Shown here: positions 53,425 through 61,617 of the stretch, in pieces | How positions within the stretch are numbered: position 1 is the stretch's first letter | Layout of the letters: each line of letters begins with the position of its first letter | Origin: Streptomyces lydicus | GTDB taxonomy: Bacteria > Actinomycetota > Actinomycetes > Streptomycetales > Streptomycetaceae | NCBI RefSeq assembly: GCF_004125265.1 | Contig: NZ_RDTE01000001.1 | Span: 496,001 to 560,000 of the forward strand | Direction: 5' to 3' | DNA: 64,000 nt | Position numbers and translations under genes: made by a program | Notes under the pieces: model-generated | Databases searched by the model: none | Told to the model about the DNA's origin: nothing | Seen by the model: only the letters and a program-made list of their open reading frames with translations

Positions 53425-53680
53425 CAACCCGCCCCGCCGCCTTGCCGCGCCACCGCACACGCCGACATCGTCCGCGGCGGTCCCCGCCCCTGCCTGCTGA
53501 CCCACACCGGCACCAACCGCCCCGCCTACCAGGGAACGCAGCACCACCCGGGCACCGACCACACCCAGCCCAAGCGCAACACCACCACGCCCAGCCAGAA
53601 GCCCAAGGCCCCGACCGGACCGAAGGCCCCCAAGGCCCCGGCCGCGAAGGCCCTGGCACCGCGAACGGTGCCGGGCCACA
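53425..53680 (+). pseudogene. remnant paralogue of the 56359 membrane/Lys-Pro-Ala protein
   Basis: ADIVRGGPRPCLLTHTGTNR, PAYQGTQHHPGTDHTQPKRN, then KPKAPTGPKAPKAPAAKALA mirrors TDIVHGGPRPCLLTHT, HHPGTAPHKH and APKPKAPAA of the 56359 protein, but the N-terminal membrane anchor is missing and the frame runs on without a stop into the next leader. Confidence 0.6.
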
Positions 53681-53777
53681 ACAACCCGTCACGCACCCGG
53701 CTCGGGTGCTGTCTGGCACCCGGCCCGCGTTCAAGCCCGCCCCGAACCCCCGGCATCCCGCCCGCGTTCCCGTCGCC
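53657..53777 (+). repeat. dispersed repeat shared with 52656-52750
   Basis: Second copy of the repeat described at 52656, overlapping the end of the remnant gene. Confidence 0.5.
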
Positions 53778-53799
53778 CCGCGGTCCGGACTCCGTGCGC

Positions 53800-53830
53800 T
53801 TGCGGGTCTTGCCCCGACCTGGGGGAGTGT
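53800..53830 (+). promoter_or_regulatory. TTGC-N19 box 34, upstream of 53998
   Basis: TTGCGG, 19 bases containing CTTGCC, GAGTGT; 168 bases before the ATG at 53998. Confidence 0.4.
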
Positions 53831-53997
53831 CGGTGGCGCCGGAAGGCGCTCCCGCACCACCCCCCAGGTGCGGTCGAGCCCCCGGCCGCCGGACCGCCCC
53901 CCCGGGGGGCGGTCCGGCCCCCGCCCGGCGCGGGGCAGGGGCCGCCAGCCGCGCCACTCCACCCGCCGCACCGCACCTCGGAAGGGAACCCGGCCCG

Positions 53998-54300
53998 ATG
54001 CGACAGATCATCCTCCAGCCCAACGGCCAACTCGCCGTCTACTCCACCATCGTCGACGACCTCGTCATGTACGACGCCACACCCGACGAAGTCGCCGACG
54101 AAGCAGCCGACTTCGCCCGAGAGACCGCATCCCCCAACGCCACACCCGAACACACCACCGAACGCATCAGGCGCGCCCACGAAACCGCCCACCGCAACGC
54201 CGCACACATCCTGGCCCGTGAACCCCACCGCGCCTACCGGCACCCGCTGTCATGGCAGGACATCGAGGCCATGACCACCACCGAACCCGACCCCGGCTGA
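53998..54300 (+). CDS. hypothetical acidic helical protein
   Basis: 100 residues with GGAAGGGA before the ATG. IILQPNGQLAVYSTIVDDLV starts a small domain; ATPDEVADEAADFARETASP and ERIRRAHETAHRNAAHILAR are helices. The frame is open far upstream, but that part belongs to the remnant and leader. Confidence 0.68.
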   Translation: MRQIILQPNGQLAVYSTIVDDLVMYDATPDEVADEAADFARETASPNATPEHTTERIRRAHETAHRNAAHILAREPHRAYRHPLSWQDIEAMTTTEPDPG

Positions 54301-54368
54301 CACCCCAACCTCACCCGGCGCCGCCTCCGCACCCACCACGGCGCCGGGCCGCGCACACCCACCACCCC

Positions 54369-54399
54369 TTGCCCGCCTAACCCCACCCCCGCTGACCGT
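54369..54399 (+). promoter_or_regulatory. TTGC-N19 box 35, upstream of 54451
   Basis: TTGCCC, 19 bases containing CTAACC, GACCGT; 52 bases before the ATG at 54451. Confidence 0.45.
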
Positions 54400-54450
54400 C
54401 CCTCCGCCCGGCCCGCACCCGCAGGCCCATCCACCACGAAAGGGACACCG

Positions 54451-55257
54451 ATGTTCGAAACCCACGAGAGCCTCCACGAGGCACTCACCACCTCCGGCAC
54501 CTTCAACGGCCTCTACACCGCCCTCGTCGCCTCCACCCCGCCACTGGCCACCCGCGCCCACGCCAACCTCCACACCGGCGAACACGTCACCGGCCTGAAC
54601 CTCTTCGAGCAACACCCCCACACCCGCAACAGCCCCATCAGCGGCAGCATCACCATCAACCCCAAGACCGGCGCGATCACCCTGCGCACCGACGGCTACC
54701 CCGGCCCCCGCTGGCACGCCGCAGCGGACCGTCTCACCACCGACACCAACCCCTGGTCGTGGCAGCCCGCCCCCGAGCACAAGCCCGGCACCCTCGCCGG
54801 CGTACTCCACCTCGGCGCACACATCACCGCCGAGACAACCATCGACCGCTCCAGCCACCACGCCGACACCGCCAACACCGCCCTCACCCTGACCCCCGCC
54901 CACCGCGAGGCGTGCGACACCGCCTGGGCCCTGGCCGTCATGGTCCTCGGCACGCTGGTCACCAACGACCCCGCCTACAGCTCCACCGTCCTGCCCACCC
55001 CCAGCCCGGACACCCTCACCCACCCGGCCACCGACTACCAGGCCGCCGCGGACATCGTCGCCAAATCCCTCGAACGCATCGACGAAAACCCAGACTTCGG
55101 ACTGGCCCGCGACAACGACCCCAACTGGCCCACCGGCCAGGAGCGCATCGCAGTCCTCGGACTACGCGACTTCCGCGACGACCTCATCCACGCCGCCAAC
55201 CAGCAGCCCACGCCCCGCCCCAGCGACTACAACTACAGCGACGAACCGCCCTTCTGA
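54451..55257 (+). CDS. hypothetical protein
   Basis: 268 residues, GAAAGGGAC before the ATG. An N-terminal Thr/His-rich part (LHEALTTSGTFNGLYTALVA), a beta-rich middle (GSITINPKTGAITLRTDGYP) and a C-terminal helical part (REACDTAWALAVMVLGTLVT; YQAAADIVAKSLERIDENPD). No motif recognised. Confidence 0.72.
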   Translation: MFETHESLHEALTTSGTFNGLYTALVASTPPLATRAHANLHTGEHVTGLNLFEQHPHTRNSPISGSITINPKTGAITLRTDGYPGPRWHAAADRLTTDTNPWSWQPAPEHKPGTLAGVLHLGAHITAETTIDRSSHHADTANTALTLTPAHREACDTAWALAVMVLGTLVTNDPAYSSTVLPTPSPDTLTHPATDYQAAADIVAKSLERIDENPDFGLARDNDPNWPTGQERIAVLGLRDFRDDLIHAANQQPTPRPSDYNYSDEPPF

Positions 55258-55407
55258 ACCACCCACCACACCCCTTGGCCCACCCCGCCACACGGCGGGG
55301 TGGGCCTGCCGCATTCCGCCTCTGCGGTGGCTGGCCGCCGCCTCGCGCCCGGCGCGTGCCCCGGCGCCGCTGGCCGTGTCCCGGCCCCCGTCCCGGCGCC
55401 GGCCGGG

Positions 55408-55437
55408 TTGCGCCGGTAACCGCACACCCACGATGGT
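55408..55437 (+). promoter_or_regulatory. TTGC-N18 box 36, no gene
   Basis: TTGCGC, 18 bases containing GTAACC, GATGGT. Followed by a full set of leader hairpins but no coding region before box 37. Confidence 0.35.
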
Positions 55438-55455
55438 CAGTTCAGCCGGAACGCC

Positions 55456-55596
55456 CGCACAGCTCCCCTTCTCGTGCGTCGAGCATCCGGACCGGCCGGG
55501 CCCGCCCCGCACAGATTCCCCCTCTCGTGCGCCGAGGCGACCGACCGCCGGGCCGCGCACACCGCAGGCCCCCTTTCCCTGCGGTGTGCGCGGCCC
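55456..55596 (+). promoter_or_regulatory. leader hairpins H1, H1' and H2 (best H2 copy)
   Basis: H1 CGCAC (55456) / GTGCG (55474); H1' CGCAC (55508) / GTGCG (55527); H2 is a perfect 17-bp stem, GGGCCGCGCACACCGCA (55550-55566) with its complement at 55580-55596, loop GGCCCCCTTTCCC. Confidence 0.5.
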
Positions 55597-55694
55597 GGCA
55601 CTCACGCCACCGCCCCGACCCGGCCGCCCGGGGCACGCCCATGCCCGGCCCCGGTTCCGCGCAGCGCCCGCGTCCCGGCCCCGTCCCAGCCGGG

Positions 55695-55725
55695 TTGCGC
55701 CGGTATCCGGACCACCCGCGACGGT
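55695..55725 (+). promoter_or_regulatory. TTGC-N19 box 37, no gene
   Basis: TTGCGC, 19 bases containing GTATCC, GACGGT. 55726-56192 holds no convincing gene. Confidence 0.35.
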
Positions 55726-56192
55726 CAGTTCAGCTGGAACGCCCCGCCCGGCCCCGCCCCGCCGCGGCGCCACCGTCGCGGGCCGCCCACCGTCGCGGGC
55801 CGCCCACCGCGCGCGGGCCGCGCGCCCCGGTATGCCGCTGGCCCAGGCCGGCCCAGGCCCCGTCCCGGTGCCGGCAGACCACGCTGAGCACGGCGACCGC
55901 GCTCCCCGGCACCCCGCCACCTTGCGGCGCCTTGGCCGCCCGCCGCCGTCGTGGACCCCGGCGCGGCGGGCTGCCCACGCGCCGCGGCCGTCGTCGGCCA
56001 CGCACCCGGCGTGGCAGTCCTCGCCCTTCCCATGGCCCTGCGTCGTCGGCTGTGCCCGCCGTCGTCTCCCGCCCCGCCGACGTGGGCCGTCCTTCCCACC
56101 GGTGCGGGCTGCCGTCGCCCGTCGAGGCCCGGCGGCCCGGGGACCCCGGCCTGGCGCCGGGGCACCGGGCCGGGGCCGGTCGGCTGCTGGTC

Positions 56193-56223
56193 TTGTCCGG
56201 CTAACTCGTCCGGCCATCACAGT
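56193..56223 (+). promoter_or_regulatory. TTGC-N19 box 38, upstream of 56359
   Basis: TTGTCC, 19 bases containing CTAACT, CACAGT; 136 bases before the ATG at 56359. Confidence 0.4.
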
Positions 56224-56358
56224 GGTTGCAGCACACGAGCCGCACAACCGGCCCGGCAGCGCACGGCCCCGGCTGCTGCGTCGCTCAAGGCGACCGCCGT
56301 GCGCCGGATCGTTCAACCCGGCCCGCGCCCTTACCAGTTCTCTTCGAAAGGCAGCTTC

Positions 56359-56787
56359 ATGAACTCCAACTCCCGCACCCCCGCCCCCGCCCTCCTCACG
56401 CTCCTCGCAGCAGCCGTCATCGTCCTGTTCAGCTTCCTGCTGCTCCTCGCAGCGATCCTCCCCGACCACAACACCCCGCCGCGCTGCCACGCCACCCACA
56501 CCGCCCACACCGACATCGTGCACGGCGGGCCCCGCCCCTGCCTGCTGACCCACACCAGCACCACCACCCGCCCCACCCACCAGAACACGCACCACCACCC
56601 CGGCACCGCCCCGCACAAGCACACCACCACCAACCCGGCCCCCAAGCCGAAGACCCCGGCCAAGCCGAAGACTCCTGCAGCACCCAAGGCCCCCGCCGCC
56701 CCCAAGCCCAAGGCCCCGGCCGCCCCCAAGCCGAAGGCACCCGCCGCCCCCAAGGCACCGGCCCCGGCCGCGCCCCGCGTCCGCTAA
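56359..56787 (+). CDS. membrane-anchored Lys/Pro/Ala-repeat protein
   Basis: 142 residues. Residues 10-33 form one strong hydrophobic segment (signal anchor or uncleaved signal peptide), followed by a His/Thr-rich linker with two Cys (PPRCHATHT, RPCLLTHT) and a tail of repeated APKPKAPAA units (about 90-138). Such cationic, proline-spaced tails are known in histone-H1-like and cell-wall-spanning proteins; outside location is inferred. A decayed paralogue without the anchor lies at 53425. Confidence 0.72.
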   Translation: MNSNSRTPAPALLTLLAAAVIVLFSFLLLLAAILPDHNTPPRCHATHTAHTDIVHGGPRPCLLTHTSTTTRPTHQNTHHHPGTAPHKHTTTNPAPKPKTPAKPKTPAAPKAPAAPKPKAPAAPKPKAPAAPKAPAPAAPRVR

Positions 56788-56871
56788 CCACCCCAACACC
56801 ACACCAGCACGGCCCCGCGCCCGGACACCCTCCCCGGACACGGGGCCGTACCGCTACCCAAACCCCCGCCC
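56759..56871 (+). repeat. gene-end/terminator repeat, copy 1
   Basis: The last codons of the 56359 gene plus its terminator (ACGGCCCCG...CGGGGCCGT) recur at 57827-57940 with only a few changes, on the other side of the DUF6221 cassette. Confidence 0.65.
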
Positions 56872-57068
56872 CAGCAGCACCCGCACCGCACCCCCGGCAC
56901 GGATCAGACGGCCAGCAAGGACCGCAACCGCGGCACGGATCAGGCCCACGTCATCACCACCGTGAAGAAGCCCTAGCCCCCTGCGCGCACCCCGCTGTTC
57001 CGCACAGCCCCGGCCCGTCCCGCGTCAGCGAGTGGCTCCTCAACACCCTCGGCATCACCCAGGCCAGG

Positions 57069-57099
57069 TTGCCGCCCTTACCTCTCACCCCTGGATCAT
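57069..57099 (+). promoter_or_regulatory. TTGC-N19 box 39, upstream of 57150
   Basis: TTGCCG, 19 bases containing CTTACC, GATCAT; 51 bases before the TTG at 57150. Confidence 0.4.
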
Positions 57100-57149
57100 G
57101 CTTGTGTGAGTTCGGCTGTACTGGCCCGCTTCTGATCTAGGAGGTCCTC

Positions 57150-57683
57150 TTGACCCAACCCACCGCTGAACTCCTCGCGATCGCCGATTTCAACGACGCC
57201 CGGCTCGACGAGGACGAGATGGTGGCCCGCGCGGCCAGCGGCGCCACAGTGGTCGGCGAGCCGGGCGCCTGGCAGCCCTCACCCACAGGTGATGAGTGGG
57301 AGGCTCACATCAGCGATCACGACGATGAAGAGCTACTTGTCGCCCTGCGCCCTGGACTGCCGCGCCCGCCTGAGGTCATGGGCGGACGATGGGGAGCGGT
57401 CGTCGCCTCCACTCCGGACCCTGCCGACCCGGATGCCGATTCGCCGATGCCCGCTTTCGTGCACGCTGCCCGCCATGACCCAGCCCGCGTCCTGGCCGAG
57501 GTAGGCGCCAAGCGCCTGTTCAACCAGAGATGGCGGAAGCTGATCACTGAGATTGATGCCGATCCCGACCCCGAGAGGCGGAAACGACTCGCCGGGATCC
57601 GACAGGACCTGGACCAAGTCGCCCGCCATCTGGCAGCCGCGCACGACAAGCACCCGGACTACCGGTCGGAATGGCGGTCGTAG
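57150..57683 (+). CDS. DUF6221-family protein
   Basis: 177 residues from a TTG start with a near-perfect TAGGAGGT site six bases upstream, which decides the start. ARLDEDEMVARAAS near the N-terminus, HAARHDPARVLAEVGAKRLF near residue 108 and the ending HPDYRSEWRS are the hallmarks of DUF6221, a family common in Streptomyces with no known function. Codons are less GC-biased than those of its neighbours, and the cassette is bracketed by a 113-base repeat, both signs of insertion. Confidence 0.85.
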   Translation: MTQPTAELLAIADFNDARLDEDEMVARAASGATVVGEPGAWQPSPTGDEWEAHISDHDDEELLVALRPGLPRPPEVMGGRWGAVVASTPDPADPDADSPMPAFVHAARHDPARVLAEVGAKRLFNQRWRKLITEIDADPDPERRKRLAGIRQDLDQVARHLAAAHDKHPDYRSEWRS

Positions 57684-57826
57684 AAGCACGTTCCAGAGGC
57701 GGCCAGCATCTTCGGGACCCGGCCGCCTAGTTTGAGGCCCGCCCGGGGTGGGCCTTTCGCATTCGCCCCGCCTGCCGCCACGGTCGTAGTCACGACGCTG
57801 GACCCCTGCGACGGCGGCGACCTCCC

Positions 57827-57940
57827 GGCCCCGGCCGCGCCCCGCGTCCGCTAACCACCCCGACACCACACCAGCACGGCCCCGCGCCCGGACACCCTCC
57901 CCGGGCACGGGCCGTACCGCAACCCAAACCCCCACCCCAG
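57827..57940 (+). repeat. gene-end/terminator repeat, copy 2
   Basis: Matches 56759-56871. Here the codons no longer belong to any gene, so this is the displaced or duplicated end of the 56359 cassette. Confidence 0.65.
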
Positions 57941-58020
57941 CCGCACCCCCGCGGCCCGTGGCACCCCACACCCCGCGCCCAGGCCACCCCGCCGGCCCGC
58001 GTCCAAGGCCCGCCCCGCTC

Positions 58021-58083
58021 CCGGGGCGGGCCTCCGCGTTCCCGGGGCGGGCCTCCGCGTTCCCGGGGCGGGCTTCCGCGTTC
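58021..58083 (+). repeat. three tandem 21-bp repeats
   Basis: Unit CCGGGGCGGGCCTCCGCGTTC three times in a row, the last with one change. A single copy of the unit lies near 52725, in the repeat at 52656. Confidence 0.8.
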
Positions 58084-58124
58084 CCGTCGCCCCGCCGCAC
58101 GCCCGCCGTCCGCACCCCCTGCGC

Positions 58125-58155
58125 TTGCGCGTCTTGCCCCCACCCGGGGGAGTGT
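58125..58155 (+). promoter_or_regulatory. TTGC-N19 box 40, upstream of 58497
   Basis: TTGCGC, 19 bases containing CTTGCC, GAGTGT; 342 bases before the ATG at 58497, the longest distance seen. Confidence 0.35.
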
Positions 58156-58496
58156 CAGTGGTGCCGGAAGGCGCTCCCGCACCACCCCCCCCAGGCGCGG
58201 TCGAGCCCCCGGCCGCCGGACCGCCCCACCCCACCCCAGGGGCGGTCCGGCCCCACCCGGCCAGGGCAGGGCCCGGCACGTGCTATGCCCACCCCGTCGC
58301 CTGCCCGGCACACCGCCCACCACGCAGGCGCGGGACACACCCCGGCCACCGCCCCGCCCGCGCACCACAGTCAGCGCAGCAGGGACCACCCACCACAAGC
58401 CCTCCAACGAGCTGCGCGCGACCAGCCACCAGCCGGCCACACACCCCGGCTCTACCCGACGTACCCACCCCTCTCACCCCACACGAGGAGCCCGTC

Positions 58497-59192
58497 ATGT
58501 TCCAGCCCACCCCACCGCTCCCCGCCAACGAGCCCGCCACGGCCACCCTCCTCGTCGGCGACTTCGAGTCCCGATGCGGAAACTGCAACAAGCCGACCCT
58601 CCACGGTGTGCACCGCCACACCGACGTCTCCGGATGGCAGCCGCAGCCCGGCGGCGGGTGCGGAGCCCGCTTCGTGAACATCGCCAGCCTCTCCCGGGCC
58701 GTGCCCGCCGCACGCCTGCGTGAACTCCGCCCCGACCTCCCCATGCGCGCCCAGCACAACGATTCCTACCCCACCCCGCGACGTCTTCCCCGCCCCGACA
58801 CCGCCCCCACCACCACCCCGGACGCGTACACCACCACCGTCTACATGCACCGCGACAACTTCGACGGCCACCAGCACCACCACCCGCTCGCCGCCGCCCA
58901 CCCCGACGGCAGCCCCCTGCACCTGGTCTTCCACGCCAGCCACCGCATCCGCACCCACGAAGACGCCGCCGACGCCGCCTACACCGTCGGCAACCACCAA
59001 GGCCCCGACGACAACGGCCAGACCTGGCCCAGCGACAGCCTCCGCTCCGTCTCCACCGGCGACGTCATCAAGGTCACCGGCCCCGACCACTGGATCATCT
59101 GCCTCCGCGTCGACCCCATCAGCTTCACCGCCGTCCCCGAACCCACCGCCCTGCCCCCCCTCGCCGGTGAACGCATCACCCACCGCCACTGA
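58497..59192 (+). CDS. two-domain hypothetical protein: Cys motif plus the 29196-type domain
   Basis: 231 residues, GAGGAG six bases before the ATG. Residues 20-65 hold FESRCGNCNKPTLHGVHRHT and GGGCGARF (Cys27, Cys30, His37/40, Cys55), a likely zinc site. From about 110 on it matches the whole 29196 protein (see that entry). The cassette thus adds a metal-binding front to a domain found alone elsewhere. Function unknown. Confidence 0.78.
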   Translation: MFQPTPPLPANEPATATLLVGDFESRCGNCNKPTLHGVHRHTDVSGWQPQPGGGCGARFVNIASLSRAVPAARLRELRPDLPMRAQHNDSYPTPRRLPRPDTAPTTTPDAYTTTVYMHRDNFDGHQHHHPLAAAHPDGSPLHLVFHASHRIRTHEDAADAAYTVGNHQGPDDNGQTWPSDSLRSVSTGDVIKVTGPDHWIICLRVDPISFTAVPEPTALPPLAGERITHRH

Positions 59193-59210
59193 CCGGCCCA
59201 TCCCTCCCAC

Positions 59211-59244
59211 GGCCCCGCGCCCGGCACACCACCGGCGCGGGGCC
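59211..59244 (+). terminator. hairpin terminator
   Basis: Perfect 11-bp stem GGCCCCGCGCC with a 12-base loop, 18 bases after the stop at 59192. Confidence 0.7.
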
Positions 59245-59362
59245 GCTGCGCCCTGCGCCCGCAGGCGGGCCGTCCGCACACCCCCACCCGTACCGAGCTG
59301 CCGCCAACCGCCCTCGCAGCCGACGCGCCCACTTCCCGACGCCGAGAAGCGAGCACCACCAG

Positions 59363-59725
59363 ATGAAGACCGCCAGCAACACCTTCTTCCCCAACCGATT
59401 CGCCGAGCACCAGCACGGCTGCACGACATGCACCACGGCCGCAGCCTCGGCCACCGTTGCCGACGACATCGAACGGCGCTGCCCCGAAGGCCGACGCCTG
59501 TCCGCACGGATGGACACCCGCCACATCCGCACATGGATGGGCCCGTACCCACCGTCGCGGCCGAAGGACACCCGCACCTTCATCTGGTCCCGCTGCACAC
59601 GGTGCGGCTGGTACGCGTGCTTCGTCGAGGACCGGCAGGCAATGGAGCACACCATGGCCGTACAGGACCACGCCCGCGACGCCTGCTCGCCGCACGGTCA
59701 GCTGCTGCTGCCGACCGAGGGCTAG
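59363..59725 (+). CDS. small Cys-rich protein
   Basis: 120 residues with seven cysteines: CTTC at 20-23, Cys40, SRCTRCGWYAC at 77-86 and Cys108. Two CxxC pairs about 55 residues apart are typical of a zinc ribbon. GAAGCGAG precedes the ATG. No clear TTGC box, so it may be read from the preceding unit or have another promoter. Confidence 0.7.
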   Translation: MKTASNTFFPNRFAEHQHGCTTCTTAAASATVADDIERRCPEGRRLSARMDTRHIRTWMGPYPPSRPKDTRTFIWSRCTRCGWYACFVEDRQAMEHTMAVQDHARDACSPHGQLLLPTEG

Positions 59726-59944
59726 CCCACCGCCGACGGAGAGCGCGGCAACCGCACCGACCACACCGAAGCCCCGAGCCCGCATACGACTAACCACCCC
59801 AACCGGCCCCGCCCCTGCACACCCGGGGCGGGGCCGCTCCGCATACACCGCCCCTAACTCCCCGGCATCCCACCGCCAGCCCCGCCGCCCCGCCGGCGGC
59901 CCCGCGCGCCCCACCCACCCACACACGCCAGGACCGACCTGCCC

Positions 59945-59975
59945 TTGCCCACATAGCCCCCCGCCGCCCCACCAT
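59945..59975 (+). promoter_or_regulatory. TTGC-N19 box 41, upstream of 60047
   Basis: TTGCCC, 19 bases containing ATAGCC, CACCAT; 72 bases before the ATG at 60047. Confidence 0.35.
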
Positions 59976-60046
59976 CACCCCACGGCACCCGCCGCGCCCG
60001 GCCTCGCGCCGCCGACAACCCGCACCCACCACACCAAGGAACCAAC

Positions 60047-60544
60047 ATGACCCACCCCACCACCCCCGAAGACTTCAACGCCCTGCTCCGCGAAGTCCTC
60101 GGCGACACCTACCAGCCCCCCACACAGCAGAACTGCACCCTCACCTTCCCCCTCGACCGAGTCCGCTCCGCGGCCGAACACGCCCTCGCCGCCGCCGATC
60201 ACGCCCTCGGCCCCGGCGACACCGACGCCCGCCCCCACCTGTGGTGGATCAAGGGGGACGGCACGTTCCTCATGAGCAACGGCATCGACAACACCCCCGC
60301 CGCCCGCGACGACAACGGCCACTGGCGCCACATCGCCTACGCCGACACCTGGGGACCGGGCACCGACCCCTCCCCCCTCCTCGGAGGCGACGACCTCCAC
60401 GAAACCCTCGACCTCACCCAGCCCCTCGACGAGGGCCAAACCCTCATCGACATCCTGCGCACCGCCCCCACCCACGCCACCCACTTCCTGCTCCACGTCA
60501 CCTACGACGACGACGGCATGCTGCTCACCATGACCACCAGCTAG
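60047..60544 (+). CDS. hypothetical protein, module A (LGGDD family)
   Basis: 165 residues, AAGGA before the ATG. RPHLWWIKGDGTFLMSNGID (62-81), SPLLGGDDLHETLDL and the C-terminal strand FLLHVTYDDDGMLLTM match the first half of the 61786 protein (HAALWCVRDNSGTYLTGNTT; GTLGGDDIDAIPL; MTLTLNDTALEL). A beta-rich acidic domain of unknown role. Confidence 0.75.
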   Translation: MTHPTTPEDFNALLREVLGDTYQPPTQQNCTLTFPLDRVRSAAEHALAAADHALGPGDTDARPHLWWIKGDGTFLMSNGIDNTPAARDDNGHWRHIAYADTWGPGTDPSPLLGGDDLHETLDLTQPLDEGQTLIDILRTAPTHATHFLLHVTYDDDGMLLTMTTS

Positions 60545-60558
60545 ACCCCCACCCACCA

Positions 60559-60594
60559 CGGCCCCGCGCCCGGACCCCGTCCGGCACGGGGCCG
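60559..60594 (+). terminator. hairpin terminator
   Basis: CGGCCCCG and CCGGAC pair with GTCCGG and CGGGGCCG with a one-base bulge, 15 bases after the stop at 60544. Confidence 0.6.
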
Positions 60595-60634
60595 CACTGC
60601 TGCCCACCATGAGCCCGGCCCCGCCCCGGCCGGA

Positions 60635-60665
60635 TTGCGCTACTAACCCCGCTGCGCCGCACGGT
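60635..60665 (+). promoter_or_regulatory. TTGC-N19 box 42, upstream of 60830
   Basis: TTGCGC, 19 bases containing CTAACC, CACGGT; 165 bases before the ATG at 60830. Confidence 0.45.
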
Positions 60666-60685
60666 CAGTCCAGCCGGGAACGCCC

Positions 60686-60771
60686 CGCACGGACCCCTCC
60701 CGTGTGCCGAGGCGACCGGCCAGCCGGGCCGCGCCCACGCAGGCACCCCCCCTTGCCGCGCGGCGCGGCCC
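60686..60771 (+). promoter_or_regulatory. leader hairpins H1 and H2
   Basis: H1 GCACGG / CCGTGT around a short C-rich loop; H2 GGGCCGCGC (60726-60734) / GCGCGGCCC (60763-60771) with an inner GGCA...TGCC around a run of seven C. Confidence 0.45.
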
Positions 60772-60829
60772 GGCACCTGCACCCGACTGCGCGACCAACC
60801 GGCGCGCGGCCACCGCAGAAAGGAACACA

Positions 60830-61480
60830 ATGACCACTCCCCACAAGCACCACACGGCATCGCGACTGGCCGAGAACAGCGCGGACACGCCACAGACGAT
60901 CCAGCACAGCGAAGCAGAGGCCCGCGAGTGCGACCGGCGGGCGGAGGAGCGTACGCGTCCCACGCAGGTAGAGCTGTACGTTTCGCCGCTCATGGGCACG
61001 GCCGCACTGCGGTTCCAGGACGCCCAGGGCCACACTCACGCGCCTCGTGACGTGATCTCGCTGCCCGGGACCAAGCACGTGTCACCGGTCTCCGACGAAC
61101 TGACCGGCGCCGCCCTGGCCAAGGTCAGCAGCCGCGGTTTCCGGGTAGTGCGTGGTGCCTACTGGCAGCAGAACGGCAGCCAAGCTCAACTCGCAATCGA
61201 GCCAACCCGGTCCTATCTGGACTATGTCGAGCGGCGGTTCGGACCGCTGCCGGAGATTCCGGCCATCGAGGGTGCCACGGTCACCCCCCGGACACAGCGG
61301 GGGTGGTGGGACGTACGCACAGCCGACGAGGAGCAGTACGCCCTCACCTGGTCCCCACAGATCGGCGACGACCGATGGACGGTGTGGGGCGGCCCCGACT
61401 ACAGCCGCCTGGTCCGCTCCACCACGAACCAGGCAAAGGCACTGTTCGTCCTACGCCATCCCGAACACGCCCGCATGTGA
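60830..61480 (+). CDS. hypothetical protein
   Basis: 216 residues, AAAGGAAC before the ATG. The N-terminus is charged and helical (HSEAEARECDRRAEERTRPT); the body is beta-rich with Trp (FRVVRGAYWQQNGSQAQLAI; QRGWWDVRTADEEQYALTWS; DDRWTVWGGPDYSRLVRSTT). Codons are a little less GC-rich than those of its neighbours. No domain recognised. Confidence 0.7.
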   Translation: MTTPHKHHTASRLAENSADTPQTIQHSEAEARECDRRAEERTRPTQVELYVSPLMGTAALRFQDAQGHTHAPRDVISLPGTKHVSPVSDELTGAALAKVSSRGFRVVRGAYWQQNGSQAQLAIEPTRSYLDYVERRFGPLPEIPAIEGATVTPRTQRGWWDVRTADEEQYALTWSPQIGDDRWTVWGGPDYSRLVRSTTNQAKALFVLRHPEHARM

Positions 61481-61617
61481 CAACGAGCGGCCCCGGCCCC
61501 GGCCGCGCCCCGCGTCCGTGGCACCCCGCCCGCCACACACCTCACGGCCCCGCCCGGCACACCACCGACGCGGGGCCGTACTGCTGCCCGACCACCGATC
61601 ACCCCGCCCCGGCCGGG

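Noticed and set aside
55162..56841. 559-residue minus-strand frame
   Set aside because: Covers two plus-strand genes and repeated leader DNA; composition is that of antisense GC-rich DNA.
58021..58083. Tandem repeats as a CRISPR array
   Set aside because: Units are contiguous with no spacers and no cas genes are present.
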